Source of the DNA: Chishuiella changwenlii
GTDB lineage: Bacteria > Bacteroidota > Bacteroidia > Flavobacteriales > Weeksellaceae
Assembly (NCBI RefSeq): GCF_900142565.1
Contig: NZ_FRBH01000004.1
Location: 1 to 64,000, forward strand
DNA: 64,000 nt
Direction: 5' to 3'
Under the pieces are notes generated by a model. That model did no database searches. It saw only the letters and a list, made by a program, of their open reading frames with translations, and was not told where the DNA came from. Positions 42,865-52,961 of this stretch are shown here, in pieces (the first letter of the stretch is position 1; each line of letters starts with the position of its first letter). The position numbers and the translations under genes were made by a program.

Positions 42865-44451
42865 ATGATTACTAAATACTTTATATACATAATGTTATTC
42901 GTTTCCGTATTTTCATGTTCAAAGAAGATCGAAATTGATGGTGACAAAGTATTTAAATTAAATAGATATGATAATATTTCTTCACTAGATCCAATAAATG
43001 CACGTACACAAGCAAATAACTGGGCTTGTAACTTAATTTATAATAGTTTAGTAAAGATTGATAATAAGCTAGAAATACAACCAGATGTTGCGAAATCTTG
43101 GGTTATTTCCGAAGATGGAAAAACATATTCTTTTACATTAAAGCGTGATTTATATTTTCATAAGCACGAAGCTTTTGGAAAAGATTCTACAAGAACCGTA
43201 AATGCAACAGATTTTGTTTTTAGTTTTGATAGATTAAATGATCCTAAAGCTGGTGGTTCTGGTGGTTGGATAATGAATAATATTGATTCGTATAAAGCTG
43301 TAAACGATACTATTTTTGAAATAAAATTAAAAGAAGCTTCACCTGCTTTTCTTGGACTTATCTCTATGAAATATGCTTCTGTTGTTCCAAGAGAATTATT
43401 TAAAAATGGAAATAAAGACTTTTTGAAACATCCGATTGGTACAGGTCCTTTTCAATTTAAAATTTGGGAGGATAATGTAAAAATGGTTTTTAGAAAAAAT
43501 CCTCTTTATTTTGAATTTGATGAAAAAGGACAACGCTTGCCATATTTAGAAGCTGTTAATTTTTCTTTTTTACCTGAAAAAAATTCTGAGTTTTTAGAAT
43601 TAATAAAAGGTAATATTGATATGATGGCAGATTTAGATCCATCGTATAAAGACGAGATTCTTGATCCAATTGGAAACTTAAATCCAAAATATAACGATAG
43701 ATTATTAATTCAGAAAGTTCCTTACTTAAGTACTGTTTATTTGTGTTTTTATTTAGATGCCGAAAATGCTGTTGATTTAAAACTTCGTCAGGCGTTAAAT
43801 TACGGAACCAACAAAGAGAAAATCATTAAGTACATGATGAAAGGTCAAGCTTTTGTTGCAGATGGTGGTTTTATACCAAAAGGTTTACCTGGTTATTCTG
43901 CACAAAGTGGCTACAAATATGATCCTACGAAAGCAAGAGAGTTGATTAATAGTTATAAGAAAGAAAAAGGAGCTATTACACCAATAGAATTAACAACTGT
44001 ACAAGAATATGTAGATGTTTGCGAATATATTGCTGCTGAAATGGCAAAATTAGGTTTACCTATAAAAGTAAATGTTGTTCCTGGACCAACGATGAGAGAT
44101 GGAAAATCGACTGGTAAATTTACTTTATTCCGCGCCAATTGGGGAGCAGATTATCCAGATGCAGAAAATTTCTTGTCTTTGTATTATTCAAAAAATTTCG
44201 CTCCAGAAGGACCAAACTATTCTCATTATAAAAACACTTCTTTTGATAAGTTATATGAACAATCGTTCTTGATAAACAATACTGATGAACGTGCTAAAAT
44301 TTATCAAGAAATGGATGAATTAATGATGCAAAATGCACCTATTCTTCCTCTTTTTTACGATCAAACAACTTTGTTTTTAAATAAGCGAGTAAAGAATTTT
44401 TCTATGGGACCAATTAAATTGTTAGACTTAACAAGAGTTTATAAAAACTAA
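42865..44451 (+). CDS. Peptide ABC-transporter solute-binding lipoprotein
   Basis: This 528-residue SBP_bac_5 (DppA/OppA-like) protein has lipobox VSVFSC (Cys18). The mature part has the family blocks LEIQPDVAKSWVISEDGKTYSFTLKRDLYFH, FVFSFDRLNDP, HPIGTGPFQF, LRQALNYGTNKEKI and FRANWGADYPDAENFLSLYYS. It should bind oligopeptides or similar substrates at the inner membrane for uptake. The permease and ATPase genes are not adjacent, which is usual for such orphan binding proteins in Flavobacteriia. It precedes the sigma/SusCD locus. Confidence 0.9.
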   Translation: MITKYFIYIMLFVSVFSCSKKIEIDGDKVFKLNRYDNISSLDPINARTQANNWACNLIYNSLVKIDNKLEIQPDVAKSWVISEDGKTYSFTLKRDLYFHKHEAFGKDSTRTVNATDFVFSFDRLNDPKAGGSGGWIMNNIDSYKAVNDTIFEIKLKEASPAFLGLISMKYASVVPRELFKNGNKDFLKHPIGTGPFQFKIWEDNVKMVFRKNPLYFEFDEKGQRLPYLEAVNFSFLPEKNSEFLELIKGNIDMMADLDPSYKDEILDPIGNLNPKYNDRLLIQKVPYLSTVYLCFYLDAENAVDLKLRQALNYGTNKEKIIKYMMKGQAFVADGGFIPKGLPGYSAQSGYKYDPTKARELINSYKKEKGAITPIELTTVQEYVDVCEYIAAEMAKLGLPIKVNVVPGPTMRDGKSTGKFTLFRANWGADYPDAENFLSLYYSKNFAPEGPNYSHYKNTSFDKLYEQSFLINNTDERAKIYQEMDELMMQNAPILPLFYDQTTLFLNKRVKNFSMGPIKLLDLTRVYKN

Positions 44452-44559
44452 CAATAAAATAACCGATAAAAAATATTTAATAAATTCTTAATACATCAAA
44501 AACCTCATCCATAATAATCCTTTATAATTTTATCTCAAATTTTATTGGAATAAGATATA

Positions 44560-45138
44560 ATGGCTTTATTGGTTTCTAAATCTCTACATGAGACAGAATT
44601 TAATAAAATATATTCTCAATATCATCAAACCATCTTCAGAAACATAAAAAAACTAATTTATGATGATGATTTAGCGCTTGATATTTTGCAGGAGGTATTC
44701 ATTACGCTTTGGAATAATAGAGAGCATAAATTATTCGATAAAAATGTTAGTGGTTGGTTATTTACTGTTAGCTATAATAAATCTATTGATTTTCTTCGTC
44801 GAAAAATAACAGAAGAATTACTTGAAGAAAGTAAAATAGCTAATTTGAAATCAAATTTTGATGAATCATTGGAATTTGAGAATCAATATGCTTTAAAATT
44901 AGAATTATTAGAAGAGGCTATTCAATCTCTTTCTCCTCGAAAAAAAGAAGTTTTTAAACTTTATCGCTACGAAGGTTTATCTAAAGAAGAAGTTGCAGAA
45001 AAATTAATGATTTCCAAGGAATCTGTTGGCGACTACTTAAAACAAGCAAATGCTTTTATAAGAGAATACGTACATAAAAAATCTCCTTCTATTACAAATC
45101 TATTTTTATTAGGGTGTTTTCTTAAATTTTTTAATTAA
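44560..45138 (+). CDS. ECF sigma factor (FecI-like)
   Basis: This 192-residue sigma-70 family factor has region 2 around residues 12-80 (FNKIYSQYHQTIFRNIKKLIYDDDLALDILQEVFITLWNNREH) and region 4 around 118-172 (AIQSLSPRKKEVFKLYRYEGLSKEEVAEKLMISKESVGDYLKQANAFIREYV). The length suits Bacteroidota SusCD-linked sigma factors. It is followed at 71 bp by a FecR-type anti-sigma gene and then SusC/SusD genes, so it should activate that uptake locus in response to the transported substrate. A C-terminal hydrophobic tail (LFLLGCFLKFF) is unusual and may be membrane associated. Confidence 0.92.
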   Translation: MALLVSKSLHETEFNKIYSQYHQTIFRNIKKLIYDDDLALDILQEVFITLWNNREHKLFDKNVSGWLFTVSYNKSIDFLRRKITEELLEESKIANLKSNFDESLEFENQYALKLELLEEAIQSLSPRKKEVFKLYRYEGLSKEEVAEKLMISKESVGDYLKQANAFIREYVHKKSPSITNLFLLGCFLKFFN

Positions 45139-45208
45139 TAATTCTTTTACGTTTTGTTAACCTAAAAAACCATCCCCTTTTTATCCCTACTGCGTTTTTA
45201 AAGTAGTT

Positions 45209-46261
45209 ATGATAGAAAGATTATTAAAAAAATATTGGTTAGGTTTTAGTACAACTAAAGAAAAGGAATCACTTCTTAAGTTATTAGAGCATGAATCTGA
45301 AGTAGCTGAGCATTTAAAAGAAGACTCTACGGTTTCTTTGTCTCCAGAAAAAGCAGAAGAAACTTTAAAAAATATACACATCTATATCAATAAAAATAAA
45401 GTTGTAGAAAGAAAGAGCTATTCTCCTCGTTTTCTACTAAAAATTTCTGCGGCTGTAATTATTCTTTTATTCATGGCGATTGGCGTAACTAAATTTTATA
45501 CGACGAATACCCAATCGAATTTTTCTGAAAGTGATTTAATGACAGTTCACAATTATGATAACACACATTCAAAAAATATAAAGCTATCTGATAACTCTAC
45601 CATCATCCTTTATAGTGGTTCTAAAATTTCTTATCATAAAAATTATAACAAGAAAAATAGAACCATTTACTTATCTGGAAAAGCAAAATTTAATGTCGCT
45701 AAAAATAAAAATCTACCATTTATAGTTAATACTAAATTGTTTAGCACAACTGCTCTAGGAACTATTTTTATTGTGAATGAGCATTATGCTAAAAATCAAT
45801 CTAGTGTAGAATTATTAGAAGGTAAAGTAGTTATAAAACCTTTAAAAGTGAATAGTAAAACTTTTAAACCAATTTATCTAACTCCAAAACAAAGCTTTAC
45901 ACTAGATACTTTAACTTATATAACTGATGTAAGAAAAGAGAAGATAGAAAAAATTAGCAAAGTGAAGTTACGAGAACAAGAACAGTTAATTGCTAAAACA
46001 ACTACACAAAAAGAAACTATTAAAGAAAATACTACTACTGAAGAAGCTATAGTGTTTGATAAAACACCACTTAACGAAGTATTTAAAAAGTTAGCTACAC
46101 TATATAATGTAGAAATTTTATACAAGGACTCTTCTGCTGGATTAACCTTTACTGGTCATCTAGATGGAAATATAGATATTGATCAACATCTAAAAATTAT
46201 TTGTCAATTAAATGAACTGAAATTAACGCAACAACAAAAACAGTTTATTATTAGTAAATAA
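45209..46261 (+). CDS. FecR-type anti-sigma factor
   Basis: This 350-residue protein has a cytoplasmic sigma-binding part (1-70), one membrane helix (about 76-96: LLKISAAVIILLFMAIGV), a periplasmic FecR domain (about 115-215: NTHSKNIKLSDNSTIILYSGSKISYHKNY, LSGKAKFNVAKNKNLPFIVNTKLFSTTALGT) and a C-terminal STN/DUF4974-like domain (FDKTPLNEVFKKLATLYNVEILYKD). It relays substrate binding by the outer-membrane SusC to the sigma factor. Located between them, as is usual. Confidence 0.92.
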   Translation: MIERLLKKYWLGFSTTKEKESLLKLLEHESEVAEHLKEDSTVSLSPEKAEETLKNIHIYINKNKVVERKSYSPRFLLKISAAVIILLFMAIGVTKFYTTNTQSNFSESDLMTVHNYDNTHSKNIKLSDNSTIILYSGSKISYHKNYNKKNRTIYLSGKAKFNVAKNKNLPFIVNTKLFSTTALGTIFIVNEHYAKNQSSVELLEGKVVIKPLKVNSKTFKPIYLTPKQSFTLDTLTYITDVRKEKIEKISKVKLREQEQLIAKTTTQKETIKENTTTEEAIVFDKTPLNEVFKKLATLYNVEILYKDSSAGLTFTGHLDGNIDIDQHLKIICQLNELKLTQQQKQFIISK

Positions 46262-46355
46262 AATCATAAAAACAACATAACAAACATTGATACATAAGTA
46301 ATTAACATTACTTACAGTTACCCTTTTGCCCAAAAACAAAAAATATTAACAAAAC

Positions 46356-49300
46356 ATGAAACGCTATTTAACATTACTTTCCTTATGTTTTGCCTCATTA
46401 CAATTGATGGCACAAGAGAAATCTAAAATTAAAGGAATTGTACAAGATGAAGATGGAAAAGCTGTAGCAGGAGCACAAGTTCTTGTTATTGCAGAAACCA
46501 ACGGAAAAACATCTTACTCTACTCAAACAAATGCAGACGGAACCTTTGTTGTAGAAGGTTTATTTTCAAATCAGACTTATGATATAGAGATTGAACATCT
46601 TAATTATAAATCATATTTCCTTGATGCTTACAGTATAAACTCTGGAGATAACAACTCTATTCTAGTTAAACTAGATTCTAATATAGATTTAGAAGGTGTT
46701 GTTGTTACTGCTTTAGGAATAAAAAGAGAAGAAAAGAAATTAGGTTATGCTCAACAAACAATCGATTCTGAATCATTGAATACAACAGAAAATAATAACT
46801 GGTCTTCTGGTTTAAAAGGTAAAGTAGCAGGACTTAATATTGTTTCTGCAGGATCTGGACCAATCAATTCTCAGAATATTATTTTAAGAGGGAATAGTTC
46901 TACCGAAATGGAAAAAAACTATGCTTTAATTGTAATTGATGGTATTCCTATGAACCCAGAGTTTACTTCTTCTGGTAATGATTCTTCTTATATGGGAGCT
47001 GATTCTCCTATCGATTTTGGTAATGCTTTATCAGATCTTAATCCAAATGATATAGAAAGTGTTTCTGTTTTAAAAGGACCTGCGGCTGCGGCTTTATATG
47101 GTTCTCGAGCAAGTGGAGGTGCATTAATGATTACAACTAAATCTGGTAAAAAATCTCAAAAAGTTGGTGTTGATTTTCGTTCTTCTGTATCAGTAGATTA
47201 TATCAACAGATGGCCAGATTATCAATATGAATATGGACAAGGATCTTTACAAAAGAATAAGAATGGAGATTTCTATTATTCTTATGGGACAACAACAGAT
47301 GGAAACTCTACTAGTGCTACGAGTAGTGCATTTGGTCCTAAGTTCGATGGTCAATATTACTATCAATACGATCCAACTGTACAAGGAAGAGGAGCAGAAA
47401 AAACTTTATGGAGACCATATAAAGATAACCGCAAAGCATTTTGGGATACTGGTGTAACTTACACAAATAATGTTACAGTTTCTGGAGGAAATGATAAAGG
47501 TTCTATTAGAGCATCTATTGGAAATGTAAACAATTCTTGGATAATGCCAAATACTGGTTTTAACAGTAATACAGCTTCCATTAATAGCCGTTATCAGATT
47601 TCAGATGCTATAAAATTAACTTCTGTTGTTAATTATGTCAACAAAACAAGTGACAATCTACCTGGAACAGGTTACAACAATGGGTCTATTGGTTACTTTA
47701 TGATTTTTCAAAATCCAAATGTAGATCTTGATTGGTATAAACCTGGATGGCGAAAAGGAGAAGAATTAACAAGTCAAATTCAGCCATATAGTTCTTATAT
47801 CGATAATCCATTTATTATTGCAAATGAGGCTACAAACCCTTTTAAAAGCAATCAAATTACAGGAAACTTACAAGCTGATATTAGATTAAATTCTAAACTT
47901 AGCTTAATGGTTCGTTCTGGTTTAAATATGTTCAATCAATTAAGAGAACAAAGAAGACCACATGACATGAATCGTTGGCTAAATGGACACTACAAACGCC
48001 AAGATATTCAGAAAAAAGAAATGAATAGTGATTTCTTATTCACGTATAATGATAAAATTGGAGACGATTTTACGATTACTGCAAACCTTGGTGGTAATAG
48101 AATGAATTATGAATATTATCGCGTAGATACACAAGTAGATGCATTGGTAACACCTGGAGTTTATAAAATAAGTAATGGTACAAATAGTCCTATTGTAAAA
48201 ACCTTTGATCGATTTAAAAAAGTAAATAGTATTTACGGAATGTTATCGTTTGGTTTCAGAGATCAAATCTTTATAGATATTACTTCTCGTAATGATTGGT
48301 CTAGTACATTACCAAAAGAAAATAGATCTTACTTCTACCCTTCTGTATCATCTAGTTTTATTTTATCGGATATATTTAAAATGGCAAAACCTATTAACTA
48401 TTTAAAATATAGATTAGCCTATGCAATGGTTGGTAATGACACAGATCCTTACAGAACAAGTAAATATTATGCTAGTAATGACTTCCCTGGTTCATCTACT
48501 ACTCCAACGCAATTACATAATATAGATTTAAAACCTGAAATAACACGAAGCTGGGAAACAGGATTTGAATTATTAATGTTCAAAAAACGTTTTGGATTAG
48601 ATTTTACAGTTTATCAAACCAATACAGAAAACCAAATTATTGTTGTGCCTACAGATCCTACAAGTGGTTATACGAGAGCTGTTGTAAACGGTGGTGAAGT
48701 TCGTAATAGAGGTATTGAGATTATGATGAATGTAAAACCAATTAAAACAGAAGATTTCCAGTGGGAAATGATTGCGAATTGGTATAAAAATGAAAATGAA
48801 ATTTTATCTCTTACAGATGGTGTAGACGAAAAAGTATTGGCAACATCTGGTACAGTAAGTGTAATTGGTAAAATTGGAGGTTCTACTACAGCTATTTATG
48901 GTTATGGTTTTTTACGCGATCCGCAAGGAAATATTATCTACGAAAATGGTATTCCTGCTTACCCAAGCGAAATAGAATATATTGGTGATGCTACACCAAA
49001 ATGGAGAGCTGGTTTAACAAATAATTTTAGATATAAAAACCTAAGCTTATCTGTAACGTTTGATGGTCAATATGGAGGTATCGTTTACTCTCAATCTTAT
49101 CATAAAATGATGGAACAAGGTAAATTAAAAGATACATTACCTGGTAGAGAAACAGGATATATTGTAGGGCAAGGAGTTGTGAAAAATACAGATGGTAGTT
49201 ATTCTCCAAATACAGAACAAGTTTTAGTGACAGATTATTACGCAAAATATTACAGAAGAGCCAATGTAGAATCTAACTCTTTTGATGCTTCTTATATCAA

Positions 49301-49532
49301 ACTAAGAGAAATTAGCTTAACCTATAATTTGCCTAAAAAATTTATAAATAAGACAGGTTTAGAAAATTTAAGCTTCTCTATTTATGGTCGAGATTTAGCT
49401 GTGTGGTCAGATTTCCCTTTATATGACCCAGAAACAGCTTCTATAGAAGGCTCTTCTCTTATTCCAGGTGTAGAAATGGGACAAATGCCTTCTACTGCAT
49501 CTGTTGGTTTTACTCTAAAAGCATCACTTTAA
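46356..49532 (+). CDS. SusC/RagA-family TonB-dependent receptor
   Basis: This 1058-residue outer-membrane receptor has a signal peptide ending in LQLMAQ, then a CarboxypepD_reg-like domain (IKGIVQDEDGKAVAGAQVLVIAETNGKTSYSTQTNADGTF), the SusC plug (VVTALGIKREEKKLGYAQQTI, RGNSSTEMEKNYALIVIDGIPM, LNPNDIESVSVLKGPAAAALYGSRASGGALMITTKSGK) and a 22-strand-type barrel ending GFTLKASL. No N-terminal STN domain is present, since the FecR protein carries it. It works with the SusD lipoprotein to import a large nutrient. 94 bp follow the FecR gene. Confidence 0.95.
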   Translation: MKRYLTLLSLCFASLQLMAQEKSKIKGIVQDEDGKAVAGAQVLVIAETNGKTSYSTQTNADGTFVVEGLFSNQTYDIEIEHLNYKSYFLDAYSINSGDNNSILVKLDSNIDLEGVVVTALGIKREEKKLGYAQQTIDSESLNTTENNNWSSGLKGKVAGLNIVSAGSGPINSQNIILRGNSSTEMEKNYALIVIDGIPMNPEFTSSGNDSSYMGADSPIDFGNALSDLNPNDIESVSVLKGPAAAALYGSRASGGALMITTKSGKKSQKVGVDFRSSVSVDYINRWPDYQYEYGQGSLQKNKNGDFYYSYGTTTDGNSTSATSSAFGPKFDGQYYYQYDPTVQGRGAEKTLWRPYKDNRKAFWDTGVTYTNNVTVSGGNDKGSIRASIGNVNNSWIMPNTGFNSNTASINSRYQISDAIKLTSVVNYVNKTSDNLPGTGYNNGSIGYFMIFQNPNVDLDWYKPGWRKGEELTSQIQPYSSYIDNPFIIANEATNPFKSNQITGNLQADIRLNSKLSLMVRSGLNMFNQLREQRRPHDMNRWLNGHYKRQDIQKKEMNSDFLFTYNDKIGDDFTITANLGGNRMNYEYYRVDTQVDALVTPGVYKISNGTNSPIVKTFDRFKKVNSIYGMLSFGFRDQIFIDITSRNDWSSTLPKENRSYFYPSVSSSFILSDIFKMAKPINYLKYRLAYAMVGNDTDPYRTSKYYASNDFPGSSTTPTQLHNIDLKPEITRSWETGFELLMFKKRFGLDFTVYQTNTENQIIVVPTDPTSGYTRAVVNGGEVRNRGIEIMMNVKPIKTEDFQWEMIANWYKNENEILSLTDGVDEKVLATSGTVSVIGKIGGSTTAIYGYGFLRDPQGNIIYENGIPAYPSEIEYIGDATPKWRAGLTNNFRYKNLSLSVTFDGQYGGIVYSQSYHKMMEQGKLKDTLPGRETGYIVGQGVVKNTDGSYSPNTEQVLVTDYYAKYYRRANVESNSFDASYIKLREISLTYNLPKKFINKTGLENLSFSIYGRDLAVWSDFPLYDPETASIEGSSLIPGVEMGQMPSTASVGFTLKASL

Positions 49533-49542
49533 TTCTAATAAA

Positions 49543-50979
49543 ATGAAAAAAAATATATTAAAAATAGTATTTACTTTGTTTGTCTTTTCAAGTTTTACAG
49601 CGTGTACAAGCGAATTTGATGAAACGAATATCGATCCTAATCTTACAACTTCTGTAACTCCTGGTTCTTTAATAAATCCTGTTATTTATGGTTTATCTAG
49701 TAACAATGCTTTAAAAAACTATGACATAACAAGTGCGCTTATGCAAGTACATGTTCCTTATCCAGATGTAACTGCTGGTGGAGTTCATCGATTTGATATT
49801 ACGCAAGGAACAGGAAGTTCTACATGGTCTTCTGGATACAATTGGTTAGCAAACGTAAACGAAATGTTGAAGAGAAGTAAAGAACTAAATCTTCCTAATT
49901 ACGAAGCTATTGCACTTACTTTACGAGCATGGGGATTTTCTAACCTTACAGATATGTTTGGAGACATTCCGATGTCTGAAGCTCTAAGAGCAGAAGAAGG
50001 AATAAGTCAGCCAAAATTTGACACACAAAAAGATATCTATGAAATTCTTTTAGCCGATTTAGAAAGAGCAAATAGTTTATACAATAAAGCAATTCCTTTA
50101 CCATATACAGCAGATTTATTATACAATAATAATCTTACTGCATGGCAAAAATTTACAAATTCGCTTCATTTAAGATTATTATTAAGAACTTCTAATAAGA
50201 GTGATTTTAATTCGAGTCAAAAAATTATTACTATTCTTTCTGATGTTCAGAAATACCCAATTTTTGCTAGTAATGCAGACAATGCAGTATTACAAGTAAC
50301 AGGTATTTCACCAAATCTTTCTCCTTGGCCAAGACCACAAGATTACAATAATGGTAGAGCTATGGGAAGTTTCTTTGTAGACAAATTGGTAGAAAGAGAA
50401 GATCCAAGAATAAACTTTATTGCTACTAAGGCAAGAGATTTTAATAATCAGGAAATTGGTTTTAAGGGAATTCCTGCTGGGTACAATGGCTCTGAAATTT
50501 TTGATTATGCGCCTTCTGGATTAGTAAGATTACAAGCAGAAGCACCTATGAAAATTGTAATCATGACTTACTCGGAAGTTGAATTTATAAAAGCTGAAAT
50601 GGCTCAAAAAGGATTATATAACAATGCCGAAACTCATTATGTGAATGGAGTTACTGCTGCTATTGAATACTTAACACAACAGCCAATTCCTAGTAATTAT
50701 TTTGATAATGTAAATAATAAATACAATTCGACTCTAGAACAAATTATCACTCAAAAATATCTGTCTTTATATTTTGTAGATTACCAACAATGGTACGAGT
50801 ATAGAAGGACTGGATTCCCTAAGTTACCACAAATACAAGCTGGAAGAAATAATAACATCATGCCTTCTAGATTATTGTATCCAACTTCTGTACAAACACA
50901 TAACTATAACAATTATCTAAAAGCATTAGAAATCATGGGACCAGACGATATTAACACAAAAGTTTGGTGGGAAAAATAA
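49543..50979 (+). CDS. SusD/RagB-family nutrient-binding lipoprotein
   Basis: This 478-residue outer-membrane lipoprotein has lipobox SSFTAC (Cys21) and begins with a Glu-Phe-Asp-Glu linker and NIDPN. It has the SusD-like family segments ALTLRAWGFSNLTDMFGDIPMSEALRAEEG and NNNLTAWQKFTNSLHLRLLLRTSN, and the terminal EYRRTGFPKLP. It lies 10 bp after the receptor gene and forms the lid of the SusCD pair. The bound substrate cannot be told from the sequence; the phosphoesterase downstream suggests a phosphorylated ligand. Confidence 0.93.
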   Translation: MKKNILKIVFTLFVFSSFTACTSEFDETNIDPNLTTSVTPGSLINPVIYGLSSNNALKNYDITSALMQVHVPYPDVTAGGVHRFDITQGTGSSTWSSGYNWLANVNEMLKRSKELNLPNYEAIALTLRAWGFSNLTDMFGDIPMSEALRAEEGISQPKFDTQKDIYEILLADLERANSLYNKAIPLPYTADLLYNNNLTAWQKFTNSLHLRLLLRTSNKSDFNSSQKIITILSDVQKYPIFASNADNAVLQVTGISPNLSPWPRPQDYNNGRAMGSFFVDKLVEREDPRINFIATKARDFNNQEIGFKGIPAGYNGSEIFDYAPSGLVRLQAEAPMKIVIMTYSEVEFIKAEMAQKGLYNNAETHYVNGVTAAIEYLTQQPIPSNYFDNVNNKYNSTLEQIITQKYLSLYFVDYQQWYEYRRTGFPKLPQIQAGRNNNIMPSRLLYPTSVQTHNYNNYLKALEIMGPDDINTKVWWEK

Positions 50980-50992
50980 ACACATAAATAAA

Positions 50993-52567
50993 ATGAAGAA
51001 ATTAATTTTAAGCATAAGCTGTTTTGTATCATTTCAGGCTTTTGCACAACAATCAATACAAGGATACGTATTCGCTGATAGTAATAAAAACGGGAAAAAA
51101 GATAGATCAGAAAAAGGAGTTCCTAATGTTGCTGTCTCAAATGGTAGCGATGTTGTTATTACTGACAAAAATGGAAAATATGATTTGAATCTTTCAGATG
51201 ATAATCAGATATTTGTTATTAAACCTTCAAATTACGCTATTGCATTAGACCAATACAATCTTCCTAAATATTATGTAACACATAAACCAAAAGGTTCTCC
51301 TGCGAATTTAAAATACGAAGGTGTTTCTCCTACAGAAAAATTACCTAAAGAATTAAACTTTGCATTAATTCCTAGTCAAGAATCGGAAGACTTTACTTCA
51401 TTCATTTTTGGAGATCCACAAACTTACACAATGGAAGAGGTGAATTACTTTAGAAAAGCAATTGTTGATGAAGCAAAAACAAAAAATAAAGGAAAAGTTT
51501 TCGGAATAAGTTTAGGAGATTTAGTTGGTGATGATCTTTCCCTACATACACCTTATAAAGAGGTAATGAAAGACATGGGGTTACCTTGGTACAATGTAAT
51601 TGGTAACCATGATATGAATTTAGATGCAAAAGACGATTTATATTCAGACGAAACATTTGAGAGAAATTTTGGACCAGCTAATTATGCTTTCAATTATGGA
51701 AATACTCACTTCGTTGTTTTAGATAATATTTTATATCCTGATCCAAGAGATGGAAAAGGATATTGGGGAGGTTTTCGTCAAGATCAAATAGATTTTCTAA
51801 AAAATGAATTACAATTTGTTGATAAAAATAAATTGGTAGTTATATCATTTCATATTCCTTTATTTGTTGGCGATGAAAGTCATTTCGAACCAAAAAGTCG
51901 TCAAGCATTTATGGATATTATTAAAGATTTTCCTAATCTGCTAATTTTATCGGCACATATGCATACTCAAAGTAACCAATTCTATGGTGAAAAACATGGT
52001 TGGAAAGGAAGTAAACCTTTACATGAATATAATGTAGGAACAACTTCTGGTGATTGGTATTCTGGCGAATTAAACGAAGATGGTGTACCTGTTTCTACAA
52101 TGCGTGATGGGACGCCTAGAGGTTATGCATTCTTAAAAATTAAAGGAAATCAATATCAATTAGATTATAAAGTTGCTGGAAAACCAGAAGAATATAAAGT
52201 AGAAATTTATGCTCCAAATGTTATTGCTGATAAAGGATGGAATTCTTCTATGATTGTTGCAAATGTTTTTATGGGTACTGAAAAAGACAAAGTAGAATAT
52301 AGAATAGATAATGCTTCTTGGAAACAGATGAAAAAAATAGAAGCACATGATCCCACTTATAATGCTATGGTACAGAAATGGGATTTATCTAAAGAGTTAT
52401 TGACAGGAAGAAGACCTTCTAACCCAGAAATAAGTAATCATCTTTGGCAAACAAAAGCACCAAATAATCTTGGAGTTGGAAATCATACAATAGAAGTAAA
52501 AGTAACGGATATGTTTGGTAGAACTTATACTTCTAAAAGAGATTATAAAATAGAGCCTAAAAAGTAA
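50993..52567 (+). CDS. Exported calcineurin-like phosphoesterase
   Basis: This 524-residue protein has a signal peptide ending in QAFAQ, an N-terminal beta-sandwich (about 22-80: IQGYVFADSNKNGKKDRSEKGVPNVAVSNGSDVVITDKNGKYDL) of the metallophosphatase-N type, a calcineurin-like core with metal motifs FGDPQ (Asp141), LGDLVGDD (Asp176), GNHD (204-207), SFHIPLF and LSAHMHT, and a C-terminal beta domain. All metal ligands are present. It ends the SusCD operon (13 bp after susD) and probably removes phosphate from, or cleaves, the imported ligand in the periplasm or at the surface. Confidence 0.92.
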   Translation: MKKLILSISCFVSFQAFAQQSIQGYVFADSNKNGKKDRSEKGVPNVAVSNGSDVVITDKNGKYDLNLSDDNQIFVIKPSNYAIALDQYNLPKYYVTHKPKGSPANLKYEGVSPTEKLPKELNFALIPSQESEDFTSFIFGDPQTYTMEEVNYFRKAIVDEAKTKNKGKVFGISLGDLVGDDLSLHTPYKEVMKDMGLPWYNVIGNHDMNLDAKDDLYSDETFERNFGPANYAFNYGNTHFVVLDNILYPDPRDGKGYWGGFRQDQIDFLKNELQFVDKNKLVVISFHIPLFVGDESHFEPKSRQAFMDIIKDFPNLLILSAHMHTQSNQFYGEKHGWKGSKPLHEYNVGTTSGDWYSGELNEDGVPVSTMRDGTPRGYAFLKIKGNQYQLDYKVAGKPEEYKVEIYAPNVIADKGWNSSMIVANVFMGTEKDKVEYRIDNASWKQMKKIEAHDPTYNAMVQKWDLSKELLTGRRPSNPEISNHLWQTKAPNNLGVGNHTIEVKVTDMFGRTYTSKRDYKIEPKK

Positions 52568-52600
52568 TCAAATCATCACATATAGTTTTTCAAGTTTCAC

Positions 52601-52638
52601 AAAACGGTAAACTCCAATCAGTTTACCGTTTTTTTTTA
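52601..52638 (+). terminator. Terminator of the SusCD-phosphoesterase operon
   Basis: The stem AAAACGGTAAAC/GTTTACCGTTTT with an 8-base loop is followed by further T bases, 33 bp after the phosphoesterase stop. Confidence 0.92.
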
Positions 52639-52914
52639 TCGAACAAATAATGAATAAATATTATTTCTGAATAAAAAGTAGCATTTTTTTTATCTAGAAT
52701 CTTTAAAAATAGCAGGTTTCAAAAGAATTATTAAAAGAATGGTTCGTTAAGATTTAGGGATAAAGTTTGAGTATTTTCTAAAAAAAATGTCCTAAAATTC
52801 AATATTATTTTATCACTCAGGAAAAATATTAATTAATTAAAAATTACTTTTTTGGTATATATTTTGACACAAAATTTATTTGTAAATAAACGCTCTAAAC
52901 CGAGTTTTTTTAGA
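52639..52914. other. AT-rich gap before glutamate-synthase-like gene
   Basis: About 280 bp with no credible ORF or RNA. Only the -7-like box at its right end is notable. Confidence 0.6.
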
Positions 52915-52922
52915 TATATTTG
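52915..52922 (+). promoter_or_regulatory. -7 box of glutamate-synthase-like gene
   Basis: TATATTTG matches TAnnTTTG and lies 40 bp before the ATG. A good -33 element is not seen at the usual distance. Confidence 0.55.
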
Positions 52923-52961
52923 ACGCTAAATTTATAATCAAAATCATTTAATTTTTTACTT

